Positions 34,750 through 45,936 of a stretch of 64,000 nt of DNA are shown here, one piece after another. Origin of the DNA: Cyrtodaria siliqua (taxonomy: Eukaryota > Mollusca > Bivalvia > Adapedonta > Hiatellidae). The DNA is taken from the NCBI GenBank assembly GCA_037043455.1, contig JAWPHD010008283.1, positions 1 through 64,000 on the forward strand, read 5' to 3'. Position numbers and translations under genes: made by a program. The notes below the pieces were generated by a model. It saw only the letters and a program-made list of their open reading frames with translations, ran no database searches and was not told the DNA's origin. Numbering within the stretch: the first letter of the stretch is position 1; each line of letters begins with the position of its first letter.

Positions 34750-35061
34750 CTCCAACTGCTTGCTGATGATTAGCACACGCCACCGAAGCATATTTGCCAC
34801 TCTGGCAGCTGTCAATCTTGTTATTGTAACTGCATTCCAGTATTGACACTTCTTCACCATCACAATGGATACCATGATAGCCAATCGTGTATGTCATGTC
34901 GCCGAACGCTGAGCAGCAGACGCTGATACCGTACTTAAAGCCTCCAGACTTGCAGACGACTTTGGCAGCAATGTCGTCAAATCCGTCGGCACACACGAGT
35001 TGGTAGCTGTTGTTGTTCCAGATTTCTACAGCCCCGTATTTTATGTTAGGTTGCAAGCGGA
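34750..35061 (-). CDS. Complete SRCR domain in one exon
   Basis: Acceptor ATTTTAG at 35,062 and donor GGAG/GTTAGT at 34,749. The exon is 312 bases, phase 1 on both sides. It encodes VRLQPNIKYGAVEIW, YQLVCADGFDDIAAKVVC, GISVCC, IHCDGEEVSILEC, DSC and VAC: eight cysteines in a single exon, the group B SRCR layout, unlike its neighbours. No signal peptide belongs to it; the upstream hydrophobic residues lie in the intron. Confidence 0.8.
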
Positions 35062-35493
35062 CTAAAATGTTTATAATTGCATAAAAAGTTAAAATAGGAT
35101 TTAAATACACATGAAATGATAATTCCAAACATATCTATAAGACCCAAAGTCTACAACTAGTGTAACTTAGTGTTAGTCTAAATTCTGTAAATGGATTAAT
35201 ATTATGTTTAATGTATACACGAAGTCTATGTCATAGAGTCATAGAACATTTTTATAGGTATACATGGCATGCTTATCTTTAATATATTCTAACGTTATTT
35301 TCGCTGTAATTTATAAATATTTGTCTTTAATATCCTTATTAAAACACGAGGAACTAAATGTTAATGGGTATCTCGTTTTTGGAATAATTTAAATGTGTAA
35401 ATTGAAGTCAACAATGGGTTCATTCTCCATACTTTTAGTTATCAATTTTCGTCACTACCAGATATACATTTTCCTCTGAAAAATCATTAGTAC

Positions 35494-35631
35494 CTCTGTT
35501 TGTGCAGTAAACGCTGGCATCATACGTATGGTCCCTACACCATGTATTATTAACACTGAACCCACTGGTTTGGCACGACCATATGGCTTTCTCGTGTCCA
35601 TCGCAGATTACGTAACTCCACCATGATGGCC
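35494..35631 (-). CDS. SRCR domain, second-half exon
   Basis: Acceptor TATTTACAG at 35,632 and donor AGAG/GTACTA at 35,493. The exon is 138 bases, phase 1 on both sides. It encodes WWSYVICDGHEKAIWSC, WCRDH and ASVYC, i.e. the last four cysteines of the domain started by 36,254-36,442. Confidence 0.8.
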
Positions 35632-35889
35632 CTGTAAATACACACATATATTAGTTTTATTGTATTAGTTAAATTATTTGTTTCAGACCCTGACAGAAAA
35701 GGATACAACTCCTCAAAAGGAATTCCGACTGGAATGCCGAAACAACATGTGTATTATAACTTTATATTATTATAAACTACTGACGTTCATGTCCAGATGA
35801 CAAGAAAAAATGTAGGAAGAGTTGATAAAATGTCTTGAACATATTAAAACAAATACAGAAATGGGGAGTAAAATAGTATGAGAGTGGAC

Positions 35890-36207
35890 CTTTGGAAACG
35901 ACCGAACACGATAAATACGAAATATTGCAGTCTCGGTTTGACTGAGACTGTTCATGAACGGTAGTGAAATATGCTTGCTAACGTTCACGCCCTCTAACCC
36001 CGGCTAAGCAAAACTCAATATTCATAAACTCCAATAGTACAGAATGCTAAACGGCCCGAAGATGGCATGCATATGGCGGTTGACAGGCTATATTTACTGT
36101 CATTATTCCATGTCCAGCGGCGTATGGTCCTAGTATCTAACAAAATGCTATGCTCTGAAGAGCGAAATAAATAAAATGGAATTTAGTTGGGTGCAGCGGT
36201 TATGAAG
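35890..36207 (-). repeat. Dispersed repeat, copy 2 of 2, in an SRCR intron
   Basis: The reverse complement matches 60-511 (see there): CCCAACTAAATTCCATTT, GGACCATACGCCGCTGG, GGGTTAGAGGGCGTGAACG, TTCATGAACAGTCTCAG, GTATTTATCGTGTTCGG. It lies wholly within the intron between the first two SRCR exons. Confidence 0.65.
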
Positions 36208-36253
36208 TAGCTCCTTAAACAAATATTCTGCTATCATGTTTTCAGCAGCTCAC

Positions 36254-36442
36254 CAGTGCCTGCTCCGTAGAAGGAGTTTGGCTGGGCAACACCATCTAGG
36301 TAGTTGAGTTGCCGGCATACAACACGCGCGTCAATATCATTCCAGTACATGTCGCAGATAGTACCCCATTCCCCACCATACGACACTTCTACCCGACCTT
36401 CGGACGGTGAGGCCCCGTCAACAAGCCTGATCATCTGGAAAC
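36254..36442 (-). CDS. SRCR domain, first-half exon (most 5' seen)
   Basis: Acceptor CTTATTAAG at 36,443 and donor ACTG/GTGAGC at 36,253. The exon is 189 bases, phase 1 on both sides. It encodes MIRLVDGASPSEGRVEV, GGEWGTICDMYW, DARVVCRQLNY and FYGAGTG: a well-conserved first half of an SRCR domain with two cysteines. With 35,494-35,631 it gives a 109-residue, six-cysteine, two-exon (group A) domain. The gene's 5' exons and signal peptide were not found up to 39 kb. Confidence 0.82.
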
Positions 36443-36479
36443 CTTAATAAGAGAAAAACAAGAACACATAATAAACGGT

Positions 36480-38485
36480 TAAACCAAGCATTTATGTTAT
36501 TTATTTCATCTACTACACTCTTTAAATATTTGTATTTAAAGGTGACTTTTACTCCATCACAGTTTGGATGTCTGTGAACAAACCTATATTCATTATATGT
36601 GTATCATTAATTTTTTGAAGGCAGTTCTCTGCCAGTTGCTGTGGACTTTATTGTTAGATATTTCCTTTTGACGGTATGCTTTTATTTTCACTGTCCTGTC
36701 ATTTGGAGCACTGAAGAAATATTTAAGCTAACCGGTAGGTCATATTGCCTACCAACCATGTCGTTAATCCTGTCTTCACCACTCGTAGTGTTGTGTATTG
36801 TCCTTTTCATTGTATATTTAATTTGGTCTTTGTGGTGCCGTGCTACGGTGTCATTTAGTTCGTGTGCTGTGATTTCTATAGGACCATTTTTCATGTTATT
36901 GGGTCGAAATTGTTCACATGATTTTATTATTACTATTATTTGCCTTTGGGACAATATGAGTCTCACAGACGTTTAGTGTGAAAGTAGCAACAACTGTATA
37001 GACATGGCGCTTATATAATTCTGATTATAATGATTAAATGTGTTAAAATAAAAGTGACCCGGAAATGTATGTTAAAAACTCAAAGCAGATTACATCAACA
37101 GAATAGTGTACGTGTTTATCACGTTTGATAAAGTTTGCATGACAGAGACCATAACCGATGATCTTACTTTGTTAATAACGTCAACATAGAAGTCTGTGGT
37201 TGTGATCTAGTCAATGTAGTGGAATAGTTCTTAAATTACTTCCATATAGAGCAAGGTTAAGAAAATAACATATTGCAAAGGTTTTTCGAAGTGTATGGTA
37301 ACGGATTCTTCGATGGAGTAGCATTTTAGTAATACACATGTTACGAATCTACTCGACTACAACCTCTAGACAAACGAATAAAATATATAGCACATTAAAA
37401 TGTGGAAACATTCCGAATTAACACCAATTTATGTCCCGACCCTCTCCCCCCACCTTCACCACCAATCCCCCACTAAAAGTAAGTGTCGTTTATCCAACAG
37501 TATTGTTATATTTCCATGATATTCATAAATAACTAAACAAGTTGTCCGTCAGGAGCCAGTAGAATACTTTTATTGAGTCTGTTCATCGGAGCTAGTGTAA
37601 GATGCAAACCACTTAACCCCCGTAGCACTATCTTATGTGAGTTTAATTTAAATCCATACAGATTGGGTTCGATGATCCCAACGAGTCACTAAGTGTTACT
37701 ACTACCGATTCAAAGTGTCGCGATACCGTTTATATCCGCCACCCAGCACTAAATATAATGGTGAATGCAAATGCATGCTTAAAAATTGGGGATCTTTCCA
37801 AATCAACGAACACAAACAAGAGTAAAAAGTAGTAGCCTCGATTGTATTGAGTGTGTAATGAGTAATATAAGATTCGATATATTTCATGTACCCTAGCACC
37901 GGTTTGAGCGGTATTCTAATTTAATAATTGTTTGTCGTTCACTTTCTTCTTTCTATCAATACTGCATCATATTTGAACATTATATCAGGTGCCTGGTGGT
38001 GACATGTGAAGTTTTGGCGTCAGTCCAGTAACACAATAGATTCATCTTTACTGAGTCACTGCTAGAAATATGTTCAAGAAATAATGTCAAAGACTAACTT
38101 TATGCCTTTGACTGCACACGATGCTTAGATTTGTGACTTGAACCCATCCACAATCGCCATGGCAACTGTAGCAGGGGGAATGCTACAGCGGAATGGTTCT
38201 CGGGAGAATGACTGTATAAGCATCCGTGTTGACATTTGATCTTGAATGAACCTGGTGAGACGTAAGGAGTTAGACTGGATTACATACTTTCATTATTTAC
38301 GGAAACTAGACATGTAAAGGTGTTATAAAAGAAGGTTAAGCTAGCTTGGGTTAGACGGGTTTCTAACGTTGTCCATTGTAATTCATATCATTTTGATGGT
38401 AGGGATTCCATATAGGTGACGCTTATTCTAACAGAGTATTATAGGCAACCACTTTTGTTTCTTTTGGAGCTAGTCTCAGATTGTG
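36480..38485. other. No gene seen
   Basis: About 2 kb of AT-rich sequence upstream of the first SRCR exon seen. No further SRCR half-domain or signal peptide was recognised on the minus strand. Confidence 0.4.
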
Positions 38486-38760
38486 TCTTACACTGTCACG
38501 TTTTATTGGGATGACAGTAGGGTAAGTGTTAGGTTTGGTACACCCTAGAACCTGGTTTAAACCCCCAGCGACCTTTTCTGCCACTGATCGTTCCAAGGCG
38601 TTAGCCGTATTGTCAACTCTTTTGTGTTTGTGATGTCTTATTTGGCCTTTTATTCATCTTTAAAGTTGTTCTTTCTTTCTGTGTTTGTTTGTGGTTGACT
38701 GTCGTCCTTGAATGCTACTTTTCCTGTTCAATTTTTATATCTATATTTAATGTCACAATA
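38486..38760 (+). mobile_element. Naiad 3'-end remnant
   Basis: Begins near ACACTGTCACGTTTTATTGG and runs through ACACCCTAGAACCTGGTTTA and TCGTTCCAAGGCGTTAGCC to an end at TTTTTATATCTATAT. Non-coding, 5'-truncated. It sits about 0.3-0.6 kb upstream of the next Naiad in the same orientation. Confidence 0.75.
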
Positions 38761-39350
38761 GTGTTGTTTGTGCCGTGTGGCGACCGTGGAAAGTCTCCCC
38801 CGTACTTCCAATGAATATTGTTATTTGTTCACCCCACAGGAATATTGTATGACAGTTTTGTCTTAAACAAATGTGTTTCTTTTACCGTGTTGAAAGTTTT
38901 GTGCTCATAGACATTTTTGCCCGTTTTATTAGTTTTTTTCTTAACTTTCCTCGTGATCTAGTAGTAGACACTGATGTCGAGTTTTGGACCTCTTTTAACC
39001 GTCCGTAAGTTTACAAATATTATTTTCGTATGGATCTTTGATACGATTCTATTTTGTATCTCTAAAAACTACTAATTGGCCCTTATTTTGTTTTTCACAG
39101 AATGGTATTACTTTCTAAATTATATATATGAGTCTTTTAGAAAAAATCACTTGAAATATATATTTCACCTCTTCGGTTTCACTCTGCGTCATCAATACAT
39201 ATTCCACAAAATAACTCTTCATTTCTTAGAACTAAACCATATGTACGCCTTACACCTTTACACTCATTCGAAAACCACGTTTAATGTTCCTTCTCATAAT
39301 ATAACCAGTATTTTTAATAACGGCTGAAAAGTTTTAGTTACTCCTCTAGG

Positions 39351-39946
39351 ATCACCTGTTTTGAGGAAATACCATATAAAGTCTTTTTCAGAAATCGTTT
39401 AGTTCATTCAAGACGCAGGGTGTTTCCCTCTATTAATAAGTGCAATGCTAGTTGTTGAAATGTTTTATCCTGCAAGTCCACCATTAAATCAGCTGTTAAT
39501 GGTAGAATGTTTAATGTATGTCTAGCTTCCAATGTTGATTGACGTACATCTCAAGTCATTTATGTTTTGACTTGAAATGCACCACGTTGCGGTATACAAT
39601 ATGTTGGACAAACAGGTCGATCTTTAAAAAAGTTAGATTTCGTGAACATAAATATAATGCAGGTAATCCTAAAAAGTTAAAAAATTACTTGTACCAACAC
39701 TTTCGTCAGTCAGGTCATACTTTTAGTAACGTTACTGTTCAACCGGTTGAATATATAATTTATGATAATGATGCTACTATAAGCTTTACAATAAAAGCTA
39801 GACATATTTCAGAACGTAAGTGGATGAACAATTTGCAGGCACCATATCCACTCGGCCTTAATGACAATATTTATCAGCAAGGAAATATTTCAAAAGATCC
39901 TAATATTGACATTTTTTCTATATTTTCTATTCGAAAGCGTAACTAG
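39351..39946 (+). pseudogene. GIY-YIG endonuclease region of Naiad copy 1, with UGA codons
   Basis: One frame is open from 39,351 to about 39,626 except for three TGA codons, at 39,456-458, 39,540-542 and 39,573-575. It has no TAA or TAG. It reads KVFFRNRLVHSRRR, KCNASC-UGA-NVLSCKS, VNGRMFNV, then UGA-RTSQVIYVLT-UGA and CGIQYVGQTGRS, the start of the GIY-YIG fold. In related endonucleases the residues at the second and third TGA are normally Cys (C-x-S-x-VIYVL-x-C). A one-base loss in an A run near 39,630 shifts the frame. The domain then continues in the frame to 39,946: VRFREHKYN, FRQSGHTF, and ISERKWMNNLQAPYPLGLND, which holds the catalytic-type Glu/Asn region. The endonuclease nicks target DNA for integration. 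This copy is broken by the frameshift. Confidence 0.8.
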
Positions 39947-42300
39947 GTCTAGGTCTCATGGTCGTAGGCGTAATGCTAAGATCAAACGTAAATCGCGTGT
40001 AATTATTTCAGTCGCTGATTTTAATACTAATTTTAAACAGTCTGGAAAGCATTGTATGCTTACACGACTTACCTATTTGTCCACTTCTTCACTTAAGTTG
40101 ATCGACGAGGAAAATGACACAATTTTCATTCGTACAGATCCCTTGCATAACACTTCTTCCATAATTCAAAGCTACACACAACATGTCCTCCGACCCCATA
40201 TTGTCAAGGAGTCTGATCACGTCAGGCATTTTCTAACAATACTATATCTTAATAAAGGTATTGATTTCATTGACATGCCTAGTATTTTTCGAGATAGTCA
40301 TGTAGTTGATTATATCCATAAATATTTCAAAAATTCCGAAAGTCCTGTAATTTGTTATAGGTATAAAAAACATATTTGAACTATTGTTTTCAACTACAAC
40401 AAAATATTTTCAGACCTTGATATAGTAAATAACACTCCCAAGGAATGTGAATGTAACTTACACATCACAAGATTGCTATGCTCCAGCAGGTCATGTCATC
40501 ACTGGTAATTTTGATATTGTTGATAAACGTATTCGGCATCTGTTTTCGAAAGGTCCTAAGTATAGATTCATCTTTCGATTTTAATGCCTGTCATGCTCAG
40601 ATCGCCCAATTCATTGAGGAGTTTAGTATAAAATGGTGTCGTAGAGAACATGCGGACCCACACTCTCTTTCTACGTCACTTAGTTGGAAAAAGTCAGTTT
40701 TTTAAAATTATACATACATGTATTAATTGTTATAATGCTAACTACTCTTTACTTCCTCCGAGACCTATATTTTCCTTTCGTAATTTAATATCGGGAATTC
40801 AAGAATTTCATAATACACTTGTTTTACATGTAGTACCTGCTGATAAAGCAGCTAATAATGTAATTATTGCTTGACGCCTACATTTCGTCAAAGTTTTATC
40901 TCTGGAACTCGGTAGCACTCATTCGTATACTCAGTCCTACTGAGGATGATGTTGTTTCCACACATATCACTCGATGCACTTCTTTCAAGGCTGGGTAGAC
41001 GAAAAGCAGAACAAACTGCCAACTATGTACTGGATTCCTAAATTACATAAAAATCCGTATAAGGCCCGCTTTATTTCGAATTCTAGTGCCTGCACCACCA
41101 CCCACAAACATTTCCAAACTTTTAACTTCTTGACTTACTGCCTTTAAAGATCACGTTAAACAATATTGTGATAAAACTTATGAAAACTCTGGGATTAATT
41201 TGTATTGGTCTACTAAAAATTCAGGAGACTTTCTGATAAAATTTGCAATAAACGTCAAGTTTCATCTATAAGCACTTATGACTTCTCTACACTATATACA
41301 ATTTTATCACATCCCCTTATCAAAGACAAGCTTATTGCTCTTAATCAAAAAAAAATTGCTAGTGAAACTATTACATTTTTGGCCTGTAAAACATTAAAGC
41401 GTTTTTTACTAACGGCAGTTTAGACAATTACACTATGTGGACTTGCAAAGAAGTTTGTGAAGCAATCATCTTCCTATTAGATAATATTTTCATCAGGTAT
41501 GGAACAACCGTTTATAGACAAATTGTCGGTATCCCTATGGGTACGAACTGTGCACCACTTGTCGCAGATTTGTTTTTATATTGCTATGAAAGTGATTTAA
41601 TGATGAGTCTTTCACCAGATACCCAGGCAGATGTTATTGAAGCCTTTAATGACACATCTCGGTATCTGGATGACATATTGAACATTGACAACCCTTTCTT
41701 TCTACTATGGTTAATAATATATACCCTAAAGAACTTCAACGTAACAAAGCTAATATTTCCGAAACTAACGCTTCTTTTCTCGATTTACATCTCTCCATTG
41801 ACAATGGTGACATAAATAGCAAAAAATATGGCAAGAGAGATGATTTAATTTTGATATTGTTAATTATCCCCATTTAGATGGGGATGTTTCCTGAGCAATT
41901 TCTTATGGGGTCTATGTGTCTCAACTTATTCGTTTTTCTAAAGCTTGCACTCGAGTTGAGGACCTTAATATTCGTAATCTTTGTATAACTAAAAAGCTAC
42001 TCAATGAGGGCTACCGTTACCATAAACTTTTTCATAAAACCTTTGCACAATTTTATTATCGTAACCCTGATCTTCATTCCAAATATAAAAGTAATTTATT
42101 TAAGAACTCTTCTGCGACAATGACTATCACAACCTGACTTTTATGGTGACGTGATTTCTATCAATTATTATCTTTGTTAAACTTGTTAAAAGGTTTATCA
42201 AAAGAGGTTATGACCCTATCGTTTTTGCATCGCACTGCATGCTTGGTAGCGGACCCATTTACAGTTCGCCACTATGCTTTCCTCTTTATCTGTGCGATGA
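39947..42300 (+). pseudogene. Linker and reverse transcriptase of Naiad copy 1 (broken)
   Basis: The frame 39,861-40,379 carries a basic linker (HGRRRNAKIKRKSR), then HIVKESDHVRHF. It reaches a TGA at 40,377-379, after which the same frame stays open to the CxC motif ECECN. A frame change follows. Another frame gives YAPAGHVITGNFDIVD and RIRHLFSKGPKYR, and the next gives VVPADKAANNVIIA-UGA-RLHFVK (TGA at 40,872-874). The RT proper has YWIPKLHKNPYKARF, then frame 41,435-41,815 with RYGTTVYRQIVGIPMGTNC and RYLDD (catalytic). The C-terminal part lies in 41,916-42,137 and 42,180-42,300. At least six frame breaks make this copy non-functional. Penelope-type RTs are relatives of telomerase RT. Confidence 0.78.
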
Positions 42301-42666
42301 CCGGACAGATTGTGGACCCTTTGATGACGTCTACCTAAAACCCAAAAGGACGGTGACGTTTGATGTTTGTCTGCAATCTTGTCTTGTCATGCCCTCAAAG
42401 GTTTGTTCTCTTGTTGCTCTGGCTTCTGCCAAATCACTGATTACCTTCTTTGTGGCTTTCTGGGCTAACGTTTTTTGTATTTATATATACACGAGCATCT
42501 TTGTGTTTTACTTATATTGCCTATTAATGCTGCCTTGTTGGTTAGAGGTTCATGGCGGGGATTTCTTTATTTACACGGTCCCGTTTTATTGGGATTGCAG
42601 TAGGGTAAGTGTGAAGTTTGGTGCACCCTAGAACCTGGTTTAAACCCCCAGCGGCCTTTTTTGCCA

Positions 42667-42678
42667 CTGACTGTTCCA
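42667..42678. other. Target-site duplication, left copy
   Basis: CTGACTGTTCCA here and CTGACCGTTCCA at 43,395-43,406 flank the LINE tail. The uninterrupted Naiad 3' sequence (for example ACTGACCGTTCCAAGG at 30.8 kb) has it once. Confidence 0.75.
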
Positions 42679-43394
42679 ATGAATGAATGAATGAATGAAT
42701 GAATGAATGAATGAATAAATGAATGAATGAATGAATGAATGAATGAATGAATGAATGAATGAATGAATGAATGAAAATGAATGAATGAATGAATGAATGA
42801 ACGAACGAACGAACGAACGAACGAACGAACGAACGAACGAACGAACGAACGAACGAACGAACGAACGAACGAATGAATGAATGAATGGTGTTTTATGGCA
42901 CGTCGACACATAAATAGGTCATATTGTGCGCAAAAACCGATGTATCATGAAATAATGAAGTTGTAATTATAAATAATGTAAACGTATAAAGATAAAACTA
43001 TCTACAAATAAGGGATGATATGGTAGCAATATAAACTATGTATATATTTAAATCAACAAATGCCCGTCAACAGGCTTGAAAACAAGCTAATTTATATAGG
43101 AAAATATTATATTGATTTGTAAAGTCTGATTTCTTTAAGGAAATCTAAAACAAGACTAAAATCTATAGTATCAAATAACTCTTTCAAGGTATTAACTGTG
43201 TAGTATCTTTGTCGCATAGGATCAAAGTCTACACATTCCAGCAAGATATGTTTGACCGTTAAGGGTGCAAAACTGGGTATACATTCTGGCAACTGCTCAC
43301 CTTGTAATAAATATGAATGAGTACAGTGTGTATGCCCTATCCTGACCCTGGCGAGGACAACTTCCTCTCGACGAATGGGTCTACTAGAAGGACG
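42679..43394 (-). mobile_element. 5'-truncated LINE with (ATTC/GTTC)n tail, inserted in Naiad 3' end
   Basis: On the minus strand, 43,394-43,107 encodes the end of a LINE protein (LARVRIGHTHCTHSYLLQG, PLTVKHILLECVDF, ending RLYKSI), the region after the RT/RNase H in I- or Jockey-group elements. A 3' untranslated stretch ends in AAAACACC, followed by ATTC and then GTTC repeats (42,886 down to 42,679). The tail and a 12-base target duplication show retrotransposition into an existing Naiad. The serine/valine/arginine-rich frames across the tail are repeat translation. Clade is not certain. Confidence 0.75.
42681..42886. repeat. Tetranucleotide microsatellite (GAAT)n(GAAC)n(GAAT)n
   Basis: About 206 bases: GAAT units with one AAAT and one AAAATG interruption, then roughly twenty GAAC units, then GAAT. 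It is the 3' tail of the LINE just described. Confidence 0.95.
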
Positions 43395-43560
43395 CTGACC
43401 GTTCCAAGGTGGTAGCCCTATAGTCAACCCTTTTACGTTTGTGATGTCTTATTTGGCATTTTTTCATCTTTAAAGTTGTTCTTTGTTTTTGTGTGCGTTT
43501 GTGGTTGACTGCGTCCTTGAATGCTACTTTTCATGTTCGATTTTTATATCTATATTAGAA
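43395..43560 (+). mobile_element. Naiad copy 1, 3' terminus beyond the LINE
   Basis: Resumes at ACCGTTCCAAGGTGGTAGCC and continues through TTTACGTTTGTGATGTC to TTTTTATATCTATAT, where the homology to other Naiad ends stops. This defines the element's 3' end at about 43,558. Confidence 0.75.
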
Positions 43561-44382
43561 AACAGAGGGTTGTAGTTGCCTTGTTTGAACTGTTGTGTAT
43601 ATAAGGGCCCCATTATAGATTATCAGAAATACTATTTCGCAGAAGTAACACTATCAATGTTTAGGCATGGAGAGTGTAGACGTGCATTATTTGCCTGGTC
43701 ATCGTACACTCAACGGTTCATTATTGTGTTGCTCTGGTTCTGTCAAGGTTTCTAGAACATTCTTGGAATTCTTTCTAGATTCTTGATTTATATCCATATA
43801 TTCATCTCCGTGCTATGGTTGTGTGCTTTATTAGCGTTACCTAGTTTAGTAGGAATTCATTTTTATTTATCCAATGATCCAGATTGTTGGTTTTGCTGGC
43901 AATAATGTAATATTTTGGTTTGGTGAACCTTGAACCCGGTTTAAACCCCTACAGGGTTTTCTTTCCAAATGGCCGTTCCGTGTCAGCAATCCCAATTGAA
44001 AGTCATTTTCCGTTGTTGGTTTTCCATTACTTTTAAACATAGTAGATGTTATTGTTCACTTGTTGATGTAAATGTGTCTTTCTGTGTAGCTTCATGCGTT
44101 GACTGTTACACTTTATATTCGACGTGTGCATGTATTTTTATTCTGGTTACAGCTATAACAATGATTCAATTAAAATCTCCGACACCAATACCGAGTGTGT
44201 CATGTGTTACGCATTTTGTATTCTGCTAAACGTAATGTCATTCCAACATTACCTTACCCTTTAAACATATACGCTGAATGCAACCAATGTGTAAGAAGCA
44301 AACCTTAATATAGCCCCAGGCAACTCGTTATTGTCTAATATATTACTGTCATTCTTCATATATAAATCAATAATGAATAGGT
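43561..44382. other. No gene; very diverged Naiad-end-like sequence
   Basis: At about 43,720-44,130 the blocks TTGCTCTGGTTCTGTCAAGG, TTTGGTGAACCTTGAACCC and GGCCGTTCC appear in the same order as in the Naiad 3' end, but much diverged. No supported gene. Confidence 0.4.
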
Positions 44383-45934
44383 TGTTTGTCACAAAATGTC
44401 ACGGGTAGAGCGTACTGGTCGTATATAGCTCTTGTATCGGTTACACCCAAAAATCTATTGTTCGAGTTGAAACAATTTCACAATATTCATGATCTATTCA
44501 TGTAACACGTAAAAGCGTGCACATTTTAAGTGGCCGCCAGAGAGGCCGTGTCATAAGTTTAGTTTTGTGCTAATGCATGTAAACGGATAGGTATATTTTC
44601 CTTAAACGGCAAAATTGTATAAGGGGCCTCTCGTGTATATTCAATACTGTAGATTTAGCCACGTTTGTCACGGACTGAACGGGGGAAATAATGATTTGGG
44701 CGTAATGTTTGCTACAAAACCCATTGTCTTCTAGCTTTCGCCGGGATCATCGATAGTACTTTGTTGGAACAGAGATTGGACGGCAAATTTCATAGGCAAC
44801 AAGTGGTTAGTAATTTTATTAAACTTTTATCGTATATTTGTATTCAGTGGGCGGCGCCATCTTGTTTGGCGGTTACGACATCCGGTTAGCATTGATGTTT
44901 CTCAAACATAACTTTAGACTAGCATATGATTTTGAAGTTACTATATTAGATGTAATTATTGTAATTGATCATTAATTGTAAAACAATATTAATTTGATAA
45001 CAGTGGATAATAGGTGCATTAGTTAACGTTGGCGTATAACTCGGTGATTGTAATACACGATTGTTAACATTAGTTAACAATGAGATGAGTGACAAGAATA
45101 AATGCGTGCATGCATAACTCAGTGAGTGTAATATATGAGTAATTTGATCATGTTTATATTACATGTATTAGGGGCATTGATTAACAGCGACGTACATAGC
45201 GTATACATGGCGTTGTAGAATATGTATACATTGCTACTCATCATTAGTACAGCTTACATATATTGATTGAATAATGATTTGTTTGGGTAATGGTAATTAT
45301 GCAAGATTGTTATGTTTGTCAACCGACATCTAAAACGTATGTATAATTACAGCCTAAGCCATCCAGGATATAAGCCATCCAGGGTTGGAGTAAGCCATCT
45401 AGGTTTGGATATCCAGGAGTGGAGCTAAGCTTCCACGACTAACGTTACAAGCGGTGGAGACGGTCCCCGTACCTGCGCAGCCAGGTTTTACTAACGACAA
45501 CCCCCGGGACACAAGGTGGGCCCGTTACCAGTCCTCACTGGAGGAATATCATTCACAATCTCAGTGGAGATTAACTATCATTGCATCGCGTCATCAACCC
45601 TTACAGAAGGCATTTGATGACAATCATCCATTGAATTCGCGCATCATCATCTTCATGAGCTCTCGCGCATCACAGTTATCGCGCTAGATCAACATTGTTA
45701 TAGCTTTAACAACACTTTAGTGTCTTAGACATTCAGTATTTATAACAATACTAAGAACGTCTTAAACGTTCAGGAGAACATTCTTTTCATAGTTCATTTG
45801 TGTATTCGCTTGTTTTTTTAGATAATTGTATATATATTAAACATATTTTAAAAGTTGCATTAAACTATGTAAATGCATTCACCGTCATTGATTCTTTCCT
45901 GAGTTAGCCCAACCACTAAGGTCATCCTGTGACA
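44383..45934 (+). repeat. LTR 1
   Basis: Begins TGTTTGTCACAAAATG (one T more than the other LTRs) and ends TCATCCTGTGACA, giving TG...CA ends. It contains three TAAGCCATC(C/T)AGG units (45,355; 45,371; 45,391), a hairpin ATTGTTAAC/GTTAACAAT, and a 77-codon open frame (45,454-45,687) present in all three LTRs. Single-base private differences from LTR 2 and 3 include ACAAAA for ATAAAA and CAAGTGG for CATGTGG. Confidence 0.92.
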
Positions 45935-45936
45935 AC

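Larger units (their letters stand above)
39060..42666 (+). mobile_element. Naiad-type Penelope-like element, copy 1 (5' limit uncertain)
   Basis: One element carries, in order: an endonuclease region (39,351-39,946), a basic linker, a CxC motif (ECECN, 40,446-40,454), RT fingers (YWIPKLHK, 41,028-41,051), an RT core with YLDD (41,663-41,674) and a 3' non-coding end. The last continues past a LINE insertion to about 43,558. Endonuclease before RT with a CxC linker is the diagnostic order of Naiad elements; in ordinary Penelope elements the GIY-YIG domain is C-terminal. The 5' boundary could not be fixed. Confidence 0.8.

Noticed and set aside
36641..36976. 111-aa hydrophobic frame upstream of the first SRCR exon as a signal-peptide exon
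   Set aside because: It is on the opposite strand from the SRCR exons, and no splice sites connect it.
42681..42886. Naiad insertion into a microsatellite (a bias reported for this group)
   Set aside because: The microsatellite is the tail of a LINE that inserted into the Naiad, as shown by the target duplication and the Naiad sequence resuming on the far side.
42567..42911. Minus-strand open frames rich in Ser, Phe, Val, Arg, His
   Set aside because: They only translate the GAAT/GAAC microsatellite.
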